NCBI RefSeq assembly: GCF_037176765.1
Contig: NC_090023.1
Coordinates: 127,977,866 to 128,041,865 of the forward strand
DNA length: 64,000 nt
Direction: 5' to 3'
Origin: Anolis sagrei
Lineage: Eukaryota; Chordata; Lepidosauria; Squamata; Anolidae
Positions within the stretch are counted from its first letter, which is position 1; each line of letters starts with the position of its first letter. Below the pieces are notes generated by a model. The model was not told the DNA's origin and did no database searches. It worked only from the letters and a program-made list of their open reading frames with translations. Positions 33,747 through 41,752 of this stretch are shown piece after piece. A program made the translations under genes and the position numbers.

Positions 33747-34421
33747 ATTGGAGACACGTTGGCAGCACCCCTTCTCTGCAATTCTCGCTGGTCCTAGCGG
33801 GTGTGGCAAAACGTATTTTATAAAAAATATGTTGGATCATGCTGAAAATGTGTTCTCTGTACCACCGCAAAATATTGTGTGGTTTTACAATTGTTGGCAG
33901 CCCCTGTACAATGAACTCCAGTGTAAATACACCTTTATTCAGTTTGTGCAGGGATTACCTGAAAAATTTGATGATGATGAATTGTTACCAACCAATAAAG
34001 TCAATTTTATTGTTATCGATGATTTGATGCAGTCTGCTTGCGATAGCCTTGGTTTGGAAATGTGTTTTACACAGTACACCATCGGAATATAAGTGTTTTC
34101 CTCATCACACAAAATATTTTTTGCAAAGGTAAAAGCAACAGAACCATCAGCCTTAATGCAAAATATATGGTGCTATTTAAAAACCCAAGGAATAAACTAC
34201 AGATAGCAACCCTGGCCCGTCAGATGTACCCGGGAAACACACGTTTTTTCATGGAATCTTTTTCTGATGCAACAAGCAAACCTCACGGTTATTTAGTGGT
34301 AGATTTGCATGGTACTACACCAGAAGCGTACAGATTAAGAACCGGAATCTTTCCGCCAGATTGGCCTGTGGTATATTTGATGAAGAAAAAACCCCAGAAT
34401 CACAAACGGTCTTTGTTTTAA
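33736..34421 (+). CDS. ATP: Polinton packaging ATPase region (FtsK/A32 type)
   Basis: P-loop ATPase of the HerA/FtsK superfamily, related to the A32 genome-packaging ATPases of large DNA viruses. The Walker A motif is [11 protein letters not shown] near 33790 and the Walker B motif is FIVIDDLM near 34015. Downstream segments typical of the family follow ([27 protein letters not shown]). The start codon overlaps the end of the polymerase region by 11 bases, and the next gene follows within about 45 bases, so the block is compact and co-directional. Confidence 0.9.
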
Positions 34422-34464
34422 ACAACATAGGACCAACAGCCAGCTGCTCCTCCACCGGCGCATC

Positions 34465-34794
34465 ATGTCCAGCCGTGTAAAGAGAAACCTTGAACTATTA
34501 AAACTGCTTATTAAGGTACCCCCACGTCAGAGAAAAGCCATATTGTGCACGGGCTCCAACGATTTAATTGCTACTCTCTCAGAAATAGCCCTCAATACTT
34601 TAAAAGGAAACATCCCTTTGGCGCCGCATCAGCTACGAACGTTGAGAAAAAGACGCCGACTTATTAGAATTCTGGGAAACAGCAAAGTGTCTCTTCAGAA
34701 AAAGAAGGCTCTTGTGAAACAGTCTGGAGGGTTTTTGGGCCCACTGCTAAGTTTTGCGGTTCCCCTGTTAACCGGGCTTTTAACAAACCAGTGA
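34465..34794 (+). CDS. Small basic Polinton protein
   Basis: 109 residues starting MSSRVKRNLELLKLL, very rich in Lys/Arg through the middle (LRTLRKRRRLIRILG). It ends in a glycine-led hydrophobic helix (GGFLGPLLSFAVPLL). I know this organisation, 'RVKRNLELL…LKGN(I/V)PL…GGFLG', as a recurrent uncharacterised protein of animal Polintons, placed between ATPase and the next structural-type gene. The cationic body and amphipathic tail would suit a DNA-binding or membrane-active virion component, but that is inference. Its TGA overlaps the ATG of the next gene. Confidence 0.75.
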   Translation: MSSRVKRNLELLKLLIKVPPRQRKAILCTGSNDLIATLSEIALNTLKGNIPLAPHQLRTLRKRRRLIRILGNSKVSLQKKKALVKQSGGFLGPLLSFAVPLLTGLLTNQ

Positions 34795-35483
34795 TGGAAC
34801 ACGCTGAAAAAATGTATTTGGTCCCCAGCCGTCAGCTGGATCAATTAAGAACCCCACTTCCAAAGGATGAAAACATACGAACTACAGCTATCTCATCCTT
34901 AGATAGAGAAATGCAGGGGATTCTACACAGGACTGATTTATCCGAACATGAAAAAGCACGATTCTACAATACCTTACTTCAAAAATATTTAACCCATGTA
35001 AAACAGAGGGATGCTGAGAAACAAAATTTAAACCTGTTTCTACCTGAACCAACTGCTGAAGAAACAACAGACCCCTTTGCTGACAACGTGTTTCGCGAAG
35101 TGGTAGACAGCCTGCCTGTTAGATACAAGAGTCACGCAAGATTGATACTCAACAAATTAACCCTAAACAGGAATATTTCTACATGGGATGATAAAGGATC
35201 CTTCGTGTATAAAGGAGAAGTCATTCCTGGATCTAACATCTTGGACTTAGTCAAAGCTGCAACTCAAGCTAATGCGGTTTCTGTTACACGTCTCCCTAAA
35301 GGGTGGGATGTTTTTATGAAAGCCTTGGCTGAAATAAACACCCCGACATCCGTGATAGGTAATACGTCCAATCGACAACTCTTGGATTATTTAAAAAACC
35401 CATCAGCTTCACCCCCAACTCAAAGACGCAAATCTTCTAGGGAGCATCGGCAAGCTAGCTCTCCTACCTGGCTTAGCTTATAA
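34791..35483 (+). CDS. Polinton conserved 230-aa protein, function unknown
   Basis: Starts at ATG 34791 or 34794 (tandem Met) in a TGATGGA-type stop/start overlap with the previous gene, so the two are probably translated from one message. The N-terminal half is predicted helical and charged (AEKMYLVPSRQLDQLRTPLP; EKARFYNTLLQKYLTH). The centre has a compact motif around WDDKGSFVYKGEVIPGSNI. The C-terminal part has LPKGWDVFMKALAEIN followed by a basic tail (QRRKSSREHRQ). A protein with the 'HAEKM.LVP..QLD.L' start is common in vertebrate Polintons downstream of the ATPase. I know no biochemical role for it. Confidence 0.75.
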   Translation: MMEHAEKMYLVPSRQLDQLRTPLPKDENIRTTAISSLDREMQGILHRTDLSEHEKARFYNTLLQKYLTHVKQRDAEKQNLNLFLPEPTAEETTDPFADNVFREVVDSLPVRYKSHARLILNKLTLNRNISTWDDKGSFVYKGEVIPGSNILDLVKAATQANAVSVTRLPKGWDVFMKALAEINTPTSVIGNTSNRQLLDYLKNPSASPPTQRRKSSREHRQASSPTWLSL

Positions 35484-35500
35484 TACTATTATTTTCACCA

Positions 35501-35535
35501 AATAAAATACTTCTTTTCTTAAATTCTGTTTTATT
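35501..35535. terminator. Back-to-back poly(A) signals of the two Polinton halves
   Basis: Plus-strand AATAAA at 35501-35506, 18 bases after the stop of the last rightward gene. Minus-strand AATAAA lies at 35530-35535, some 60 bases after the protease stop. The convergent transcripts must overlap by a few tens of bases. Confidence 0.7.
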
Positions 35536-35597
35536 GTCATTGTCTGTTCTTTTAAAAAGAGAAAATAGTGACACAGATCATATTCCAAAAGCACCCT

Positions 35598-36170
35598 CTA
35601 GGAGGGTCTGTTTATTAAAAGACGTTTATGAAATGCACTACAGGACATACAATGTTGCATCGTTTGAAACATATCTGAGGAACGGGTCCTTGTGTTCATT
35701 TTCTTCACAAAACGCATAACCATTTTGTCATTTTTATCCAAATCGTCGGAATATAACGCACTAATATTTTTAAAGGATACCCCCATACATCTTTGATGAA
35801 TGAAAAAAATGCAGTGATGTCCACAAACAACCGAGTCTGAGGCCTGTACAGGTTTGCATTGAAACACAGTTTTGCCAGCATTTCTTCTTAAAAAGTTCAC
35901 AATGGCTTTGGGAAACAAAGCATAGTCAGGAGGGTGACCATATGAGTCAAAAAATTCGGCTGTCCTTTCATTCGGTAGGTAAACAGCTAACCAGTGTTCT
36001 CCTGGAAGGTTATGGGGGTGAGTATTGATAATCAGCGCCACTGGTCTTTGCTGGATGTGCTTTCTTGGAAGTTTGTCACAGGGTAACACCCCATAGAAAG
36101 TGTTCTGAGTATAGGGGTTTGAGCTTAGTAGTCGAGTTAACTGCAGGCTATCCATTTCACATATAATCAA
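35598..36170 (-). CDS. PRO: Polinton adenain-like cysteine protease
   Basis: Ulp1/adenain-fold cysteine protease (peptidase family C5-like) expected to process capsid precursors. Residues that can be seen: the catalytic His in PGEHWLAVY, the acidic partner in EFFDSYGHPP, the oxyanion-hole Gln in VFQCKPVQ and the nucleophile Cys in VVCGHHCIFF, in the correct order and spacing. About 190 residues agree with adenain (about 204). The start may be the second Met (MDSLQLTRLL), since that is where family homology starts. The 5' end overlaps the major capsid gene by 14 bases. Confidence 0.93.
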   Translation of the reverse strand: MIICEMDSLQLTRLLSSNPYTQNTFYGVLPCDKLPRKHIQQRPVALIINTHPHNLPGEHWLAVYLPNERTAEFFDSYGHPPDYALFPKAIVNFLRRNAGKTVFQCKPVQASDSVVCGHHCIFFIHQRCMGVSFKNISALYSDDLDKNDKMVMRFVKKMNTRTRSSDMFQTMQHCMSCSAFHKRLLINRPS

Positions 36171-37467
36171 ACAAGACGTTTCTCCTGTGATTTATTTCTA
36201 TCACGTTGTCAAAAACGCCGTAAACCACCATATTGACGGTTGTTGGCAGAGGCTTGGCGAAACGCAGCTCTGCCCTCAGGTTTCCAGTTTTAATCAGCGA
36301 GTAATGGTCTGCACATTCTTGATCCGGAGTCAGGTCAAATGCAAAGAGTGTGTAGCCTTTTGCATACTCCTCACGGTTAATTAAAAGTGCACTGTCTCTC
36401 ATGTGTTTGCCAGCGGTCTGGACTAAACTCATATATTCTCTCACACAATTATCCTCTTCAAAATTGGGTTGAAATGGTTTCATAGGATACTGCTCACCAT
36501 CCAAGTAGAGTGCTGCAAAATTGATGTCATAATGCTTAAAGTTGAAAGGGTTTTTAGTGTATGACCCGCTGAAAGCATCGTTATCAACGAGTGCTAGCAC
36601 CACCTGTTTAGGAAGTTGTCCCAAAAACAGGTTCTCTTGATTGGAGACACGGCTCCCTACCGGTATGCTGAATACTTTCATGCTTACACGGTCCACTGGG
36701 TATTTGGCATTAGATGTCAGGAGGGCTTCAGCGTGTCCTAGGCGAACACCTGGTGTTAATTTCACTTTTTTGACAAAGAGGGAGGCTGATAAAATCTGTA
36801 ATTTGTAATGCCTGTTTGCATCGTTGCTCATTAAGCAGAAGGCATCTTTATTGCGGGTGAGTTTAATTTTCACATCAACACCGTTCAGCAGCAGTTTTTC
36901 TTGGAAAAACAAGTCAGCATGGAGATGTCCCATCAAGTCTATTTTTTTACTACCAGCTCCCAGGAATGCTCTTTTGCTAAAACCTTTATTTGCCCCATCC
37001 AGAGCTGTAATCTCGTGTTCCCCTGCATTGTCTTTATAAAAAGCCCCAGCCGTAAATTGCGTGGCTAGTGTGTCTTCGCAATAGTTCAGCACGGATTCAA
37101 TGTATGCTCTGTAAGGATAGCAGTTGTTACTTTGGCTGATGAGACGGTCCCCTAAAGTCACATCTAACTGGCTGAAAATGGAGGCTATCGGGTAATTCAC
37201 GAGACCTACCGCAGCCCCGTTAGCCAGGTTTGATCCGTCTTCATTCACCACTTTGCACGTCAAATATAAAAGCGTGTTGTTGAGATCCATATAGTCTTCG
37301 CCATTTCCGGCTATAAAAAAGTCCAAGGGTGAGGATTCTGTGAGAGCGGTTAATGGTGGAACTTCAATATAAAGGCTTCTCTCAATACTAGTTTGTGTAG
37401 GCCCAATGTGAAACAAATCAAGTTCGGATTTGGTGCACTCTTCAGAACAACCGTGAATAAAAGCCAT
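36157..37467 (-). CDS. MCP: Polinton major capsid protein (double jelly roll)
   Basis: 436 residues with features of the Polinton/adintovirus major capsid protein: ELDLFHIGPTQTSIERSLYIEVPPL at the start, MDLNNTLLYLTCKV, SIFSQLDVTLGDRLIS and the YPYRAYIESVLNY signature. Later come MGHLHADLFFQEKLLLNGVDVKIKL, the bridge between the two jelly-roll halves, and a C-terminal strand region ending NVIEINHRRNVLFDYM. The family forms hexon-like trimers. Its position between protease and core-type gene is the conserved Polinton order. Assignment rests on remembered family motifs. Confidence 0.92.
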   Translation of the reverse strand: MAFIHGCSEECTKSELDLFHIGPTQTSIERSLYIEVPPLTALTESSPLDFFIAGNGEDYMDLNNTLLYLTCKVVNEDGSNLANGAAVGLVNYPIASIFSQLDVTLGDRLISQSNNCYPYRAYIESVLNYCEDTLATQFTAGAFYKDNAGEHEITALDGANKGFSKRAFLGAGSKKIDLMGHLHADLFFQEKLLLNGVDVKIKLTRNKDAFCLMSNDANRHYKLQILSASLFVKKVKLTPGVRLGHAEALLTSNAKYPVDRVSMKVFSIPVGSRVSNQENLFLGQLPKQVVLALVDNDAFSGSYTKNPFNFKHYDINFAALYLDGEQYPMKPFQPNFEEDNCVREYMSLVQTAGKHMRDSALLINREEYAKGYTLFAFDLTPDQECADHYSLIKTGNLRAELRFAKPLPTTVNMVVYGVFDNVIEINHRRNVLFDYM

Positions 37468-37476
37468 GCTGCCGTT

Positions 37477-37938
37477 TTAGAATATATCGTTCGTAGACTG
37501 TATCCTCCTCCTCTTTCTACCTCCTCGACGCTTCTGGGGTTTCTTTCTACGTTGCACTTTCCTTTTAATGGGTTGAGGAGGGCCTTTCAATCTCAGTTGC
37601 GATGCTTTTCTTTTTAACCCTCTTCTCCTTCTAATATACATAAGCCCCGATCCCTCTTGAGGGTTTGCAGGTCTTGTTCTGTTTAGAACAGCCTGGGTGA
37701 TATGACCGACCATGTCGTTGGCTATATTACGCGCGGCTGTTTTAGCGTGGGGTTTAATGATGTCAAAGCCTCTTCTCAAAAGCGGTACAGCTTTTCGGAA
37801 AAGGCTTCTGAAAATCCCGCCTAGGCCCGAGCCATACATTTGTGGAATACCATGATACCCCGGTAGACCGTTTCCAGCTTGTGCCCTGTAATAGTTTTTA
37901 TAAAGACCAGGGTCCCCATAGGATTTCAAGATGACCAT
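37477..37938 (-). CDS. Polinton basic core / membrane-active-like protein
   Basis: 153 residues. The N-terminus (YYRAQAGNGLPGYHGIPQMY then GSGLGGIFRSLFRKAVPLLR) has a glycine-rich turn followed by an amphipathic helix. This is similar in layout to adenovirus pVI/pX-type precursors. The C-terminal third is almost all Arg/Lys (RRRRGLKRKA … KRRGGRKRRRIQ), fitting DNA binding and nuclear import. A GSGL-type site would suit processing by the adjacent protease. It lies 9 bases from the major capsid gene, in the same direction. The virion role is inferred. Confidence 0.75.
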   Translation of the reverse strand: MVILKSYGDPGLYKNYYRAQAGNGLPGYHGIPQMYGSGLGGIFRSLFRKAVPLLRRGFDIIKPHAKTAARNIANDMVGHITQAVLNRTRPANPQEGSGLMYIRRRRGLKRKASQLRLKGPPQPIKRKVQRRKKPQKRRGGRKRRRIQSTNDIF

Positions 37939-37948
37939 TTTAAAAATC

Positions 37949-38743
37949 CTAGGTCCTCCTGGGGCGGAAGTGAAGCTTCACGATCACCTTTCCAAAACGA
38001 AATGGTACATTTTTGTTCTGGTCTGACTTTATCTCGACAGTGAGAGTGTCTATGTGGTGTTTGCTCACGGGGATGTAGTGGGGTTTATCGTAACAGATGT
38101 TGATACGATCGTTATTCTTCCCTTGCACCGGCACACATCGCAGCAGAGGAACGTAGAAATCCCCAACGAGCTGGTGCTCCACTATATCGGTGTAAACATA
38201 TAAGGTGTTGAAACCTCCTGTGATGTCTGCTGAGAAAGCTGACTCATTGGCCGGAATGTTGGGGGGCAGCCCTAATATATACTGTAATTCCTTATCAGCT
38301 ACTATCTTATACTTATTCTCGGGTTTAAGTAGGACCCTTCTGCTCACTGGTTCATATTTAAGAACCGCATTCAGTGGGTTCCATCGTGCTGTAATGCGTT
38401 CGTTCATATATCTCAACAGCTCTGGGATGTTAGAATAATACCCGTTCTCCAGAAAGAAGACCCACTTCTTTTCTTCTTGTACAATAGTAAAAGTTGGGTG
38501 GGTCGTCAGATTATCCCAGGTGTGAGGATACTGTATTTCAACTAGTCCTACTTCCCAGGCCCCCGAGAGCTCTAGAGGTTTTGCTAATGATATAGTGAAG
38601 CTTGAAATGGAGTTCCCGGGAAAGGCTATAGCACTCGCATTGCTAGGTAATGTGACGTAAAAACCACCATCCCCCATTTCTTTCCTTAGGAATAAAAAGC
38701 TCTCAGCTAGGCAAGTTCTGTTACTTCGGAAGCCTGAACCCAA
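37949..38743 (-). CDS. Polinton minor capsid protein (single jelly roll)
   Basis: Up to 264 residues. The likely true start is the Met of MGDGGFYVTLPSNAS, about 20 codons in. Family-like segments are FYVTLPSNASAIAFPGNSIS, FTISLAKPLELSGAWEVGL, EIQYPHTWDN and YVYTDIVEHQLVGDFYVPLLR, ending in a basic tail (HFRPRRT). Polinton minor capsid (penton-type) proteins share the 'FTv.L…..W.VgL.ei.yp..w' start. The upstream 30 codons overlap the integrase 3' end. Confidence 0.88.
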   Translation of the reverse strand: MGSGFRSNRTCLAESFLFLRKEMGDGGFYVTLPSNASAIAFPGNSISSFTISLAKPLELSGAWEVGLVEIQYPHTWDNLTTHPTFTIVQEEKKWVFFLENGYYSNIPELLRYMNERITARWNPLNAVLKYEPVSRRVLLKPENKYKIVADKELQYILGLPPNIPANESAFSADITGGFNTLYVYTDIVEHQLVGDFYVPLLRCVPVQGKNNDRINICYDKPHYIPVSKHHIDTLTVEIKSDQNKNVPFRFGKVIVKLHFRPRRT

Positions 38744-39828
38744 CTGTTGAACTTGCTAGGCCATCCTAACCATTTCACTAAGTATTGCTTTCTCGCCCCC
38801 TGGCCTTTTGTGGATAGAATTTTTTCAATCCTGTAGATGCAGTCTTTGTCTGTATTAATCTTTTGCAGTTCTTCAGCATAAAAGCTGCCTATGACATCTT
38901 CACCCCCATAATCTTTCAAAAGAAACACCGGCTTGTCTGTTTTTTGAAGAACCTGGTCCACAATGAATATCTCTGTGGTAAAGTTCTGTTCATACCCCTT
39001 AGCAAATTTACCCTTGCTTTTGGAAATCCTCACGTGGTCTCCTTTTCTGATTTGGTTTGCTTTTACCTCTATTCTTTTCACAGGGGGCCCGTAAACTCTC
39101 CTCCACACTGTTAAGGCGTTGGAGTCGTTAACATCTACGGGTCTTGCTTTGATAGTGCGGTGAAAACTGTGGTTATAACTTTTGAGTAACAAAGGCAGAA
39201 CATCGATGTAGGTAAAAGTGTTATGAGCTGTGAAATATCTCCACATTTTTGTTTTTAAAGTTCTGTTAAATCGCTCCACAACTCCAGCTTTAACCTCGTT
39301 GTTGGTGACAAAGTGATGGACCCCATGATGTTTCATAAGCGTGGATACTGCCTTGTTTAGAAACTCTCGCCCCCGGTCTGTCTGTAATTTTTCAGGTTTT
39401 CGACCATCTTGTGTAAAGATTGCATTAAGCCCCCCTGCCACCTCTCTAGCTGACTTATCCTTCAGAGGTACTCCCCATGCGTATTTAGACAGGATGTCTA
39501 TCACTGTTAAAATGTATTTGTAACCACGGTTATACTTTGAAAGTCGCTGCATATCCACTAAATCTGCCTGCCATTGAGAATCCACATGAGAAACAATAGT
39601 CTTGTTTCTTCTAAAATGGATCCTCGCTGGCCTGTGTAACGTGTAACTGTCTTGTTTGGATAACCATTGAGTAACATCCCGCTTCCTCACACTTTTGCAT
39701 TGTTTTCTGGCTTCTTGAAAAAGCGGACAAACGCCTCCGAGGCTTCCTACCTTCCCCGGCGAATAATATATTTTCTTTAGGATTTCTGCGTATTCTGACA
39801 TGGTTCTTAATGCATGAAATGAACACAA
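38707..39828 (-). CDS. INT: Polinton integrase with C-terminal chromodomain
   Basis: Retroviral-type DDE integrase (rve fold) that would insert the element and make the 6-bp duplication. Catalytic triad: Asp in WQADLVDMQRL (about 39555), Asp in KLQTDRGREFLN (about 39375), and Glu in AGVVERFNRTLK (about 39280), with about 35 residues between the last two. An SH3-like segment (KANQIRKGDHVRISKSKG) follows. The C-terminal chromodomain has YRIEKILSTKG … YLVKWLGWPSKFNSWVQ (about 38840-38730), with the WxxWxxxxxxW-type aromatic cage. The chromodomain may steer insertion to methylated histones. The preferred start is probably the second Met (MSEYAEILKKIYYSPG). Confidence 0.95.
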   Translation of the reverse strand: MCSFHALRTMSEYAEILKKIYYSPGKVGSLGGVCPLFQEARKQCKSVRKRDVTQWLSKQDSYTLHRPARIHFRRNKTIVSHVDSQWQADLVDMQRLSKYNRGYKYILTVIDILSKYAWGVPLKDKSAREVAGGLNAIFTQDGRKPEKLQTDRGREFLNKAVSTLMKHHGVHHFVTNNEVKAGVVERFNRTLKTKMWRYFTAHNTFTYIDVLPLLLKSYNHSFHRTIKARPVDVNDSNALTVWRRVYGPPVKRIEVKANQIRKGDHVRISKSKGKFAKGYEQNFTTEIFIVDQVLQKTDKPVFLLKDYGGEDVIGSFYAEELQKINTDKDCIYRIEKILSTKGQGARKQYLVKWLGWPSKFNSWVQASEVTELA

Positions 39829-39847
39829 GGATACAGATCAAACTCAT

Positions 39848-39853
39848 TTTATT
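39848..39853 (-). terminator. Poly(A) signal of right terminal gene
   Basis: AATAAA on the minus strand, about 40 bases after the stop at 39894-39896 and just before the integrase start. Confidence 0.6.
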
Positions 39854-39893
39854 GAGAAAACACACATAGCATCTCTATTCTGCTGGATTTGTT

Positions 39894-40790
39894 TTAAAGA
39901 CAGGACATGATGGAAACTTCCATGGTCTGCGAGTCCCCGATCTGTAGATTCCGCACATCACCCGAAAAGTGGATACTTCCCTACGGAAATCAAACAAATA
40001 GCAATGAGTCTACAACACACAATTTCATCACTCTCTTTCACAACACCATACCCCACCCTACCCCACCCCCACACATACACAGTATGGACATTCTAACGCT
40101 TACCTTAGAACTCTCAAAACCGTCAGAAGTGTTTTCATCAACAGCCGTGTTTTCCTTTTCCTCTGCCGCATACTTCAACAGATCAGATAGGAGTGACCTC
40201 CGAATGCTTCTGTCTGGGTTTGGTTCTTCACACATACTCTCGCTATCCTTATAGTCTGCTTTACAGTCCATTCCTTCATCCATCTTTTCAGCCTCAGCCT
40301 CCGCCCGGCGTTTTTCCTCCATTTTGGCATGCCATCTTCTCAAATCCTCAGGGTCTGTATCAGGCACTATCTCTTCGTCCTGGTAGCCGAGGTTATTAGT
40401 CAGACTTCCATACCCTTCATCATCAACATCCACATCAGCGTCGCCACATCGCATTCTCGGCATTTCAGGGTAAAGCTTTTTCAAATCGACACGGTCTGTA
40501 CCCCGACCATAAAAATCAGGCTCAACATCTGTGAATTTATTTTCCACAGCATAAAGACCCGGTAATAAGTTGAGCCTTGTCGGTGGTTTTGCACTCGAGG
40601 ATTCTCTCCGCTTTTTAGGACTGTTCACAGGTGTTCCCGGTATGGAAAATCCTGTTGCCCCTTCTGTGATCGGATAAGACCAGTACCTGTACTCGCTTTC
40701 AGCTGTTCTCTTCATAGTTGCTTGTTTCTTTCTAGGCGCATCTGGTACTGAAAGGCTCACGGAGGTTGATGGGCCAGCGGGCGAATCCAT
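39894..40790 (-). CDS. Polinton right terminal gene, two candidate exons, unknown function
   Basis: Exon 1 is 40790-40104, and a GT…AG intron spans 40103-39981 (AAG|GTAAGC … TCCGTAG). Exon 2 is 39980-39894 and ends TAA. Both sides are phase 0, giving about 257 residues. The first nine residues (MDSPAGPST) are encoded by the TIR and shared with the left terminal gene; the rest is unrelated to it. There is an early basic NLS-like stretch (KKQATMKR; SPKKRRESS) and then a long acidic region (DADVDVDDEGYGS; DPEDLRRWHAKMEEKRRAEA). Exon 2 adds HFSGDVRNLQIGD. No domain is recognised. A nuclear regulatory or accessory role is a guess from composition and position. Confidence 0.65.
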
Positions 40791-41234
40791 ATTATGTGTT
40801 GTTCTGCAAAATAGTCAGAGCAGGCTCCCTAAAACTCTACTACGGTTATTTAACCCCTAAAAACAATGCCTATTGGGCCCCACTATCACATGGGCATCTT
40901 GAGGGCCTAAACCATTCCCTATTGGTTACCACACATCACGTGATGGCATCTTAGAAAGGGGCCGCTAGGGGCTCAGGCTGTTCATTTCCACATCCCATTC
41001 GTTGGGGATAGGTCTATCCATGCTATGTTCCACACAAATGGGTTGGGCGGGGTGGGGGTGGACACTGGGGTGGGGTTTCAGCCCGTGGGAGGGACTCTCA
41101 GGCATCCATTTCCTGTTTAGGGCAGGCGGGACTTCCGGGCATTGAGTGGGCGGGGCGTGGGAGGGGCCTTCCCCAAAAGTGGGCGTGGTACCTGTCAAAT
41201 TTGAGTTTGACGAGAGGTGCCACCTTTTACTACT
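40765..41234 (-). repeat. Polinton right TIR
   Basis: Inverted partner of 24461-24929. Most differences cluster in the 80 bases just outside the start codon. The outer 330 bases have only about one. Confidence 0.95.
40791..40945 (-). promoter_or_regulatory. Putative TIR promoter, right terminal gene
   Basis: Mirror image of the left arrangement on the minus strand: the ATCACGTGAT palindrome, two CCAAT boxes and a GTTAAATAA TATA-like stretch, then the ATG at 40790. Confidence 0.5.
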
Positions 41235-41240
41235 TGTGCC
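41235..41240. repeat. Polinton target-site duplication, right
   Basis: TGTGCC directly after the right terminus; identical to 24455-24460. Confidence 0.93.
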
Positions 41241-41596
41241 TTCCATATGTTTCATAAAGTTTCTGACACACAAACAAAGTTTTTGCCTTCTACTCAAGTG
41301 ACACTTTCATTTTAGGAACTGGCCAATCAGAAACAAACATCTAAAACCTGGAAACAAACCCAAATAAAAAAAATAATAATGTGATTTCCAATTGAAGGGA
41401 CATACAGACATGTGAAGATCTGCATATTCAGCTCAAAACCGCAATATTCCCAAAACCTGTAACTCTCACATTTTTTGGCTTTTGTAGCGATTACTTCCAC
41501 ATTTACAGGGATGGGCGTCTGTCCACCCTCCTGTTTGCTGCGGAAGGTCCTGGGATAAAGGTACTGTCTGGATGGTCCCTGGCACTGACAGAATCC
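41241..41596. other. Intergenic, nothing recognised
   Basis: Right flank of the Polinton; no repeat or gene seen. Confidence 0.45.
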
Positions 41597-41752
41597 TTAG
41601 GGCACTTCCACACAGCCATCTATCCCAGAATATCAAGGCATAAAATCCCACCATATCTGCTTTGAAGTGGGTTATCTGAGTCCACACTCTGATAATGTGG
41701 GATTTTCTGCTTTGATATTCTGGGATAGAGGGCTGTGTGGAAGGACTCTTTG
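41597..41752. mobile_element. Palindromic MITE, family C
   Basis: Inverted arms CTTCCACACAGCCATCTATC … and … ATAGAGGGCTGTGTGGAAGG, about 70 bases each, with a short centre (TCTGAGTCCACACTCTG). Related copies lie at 49432-49569 and at the window end (63915-64000). There is no coding part. Confidence 0.75.

Larger units (their letters stand above)
24461..41234. mobile_element. Polinton/Maverick element, nearly whole
   Basis: A 16,774-bp virus-like DNA transposon. Bounding evidence: termini AGTAGTAAAAGGTGGCACC in inverted orientation, TIRs of about 470 bp, and a perfect 6-bp duplication TGTGCC, the size known for Polintons. It encodes the family's hallmark set: protein-primed DNA polymerase B, chromodomain integrase, packaging ATPase, adenain-like protease, and double and single jelly-roll capsid proteins. 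Extra genes sit at both termini. Genes of the two halves converge near 35.5 kb. The TIR arms differ at roughly nine positions by eye (about 98% identity), suggesting a recent insertion, perhaps several million years, unless the arms were homogenised. About two coding interruptions are visible, so it is treated as a fossil. A CR1 scrap and repeat expansions lie inside its non-coding block. Confidence 0.97.
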
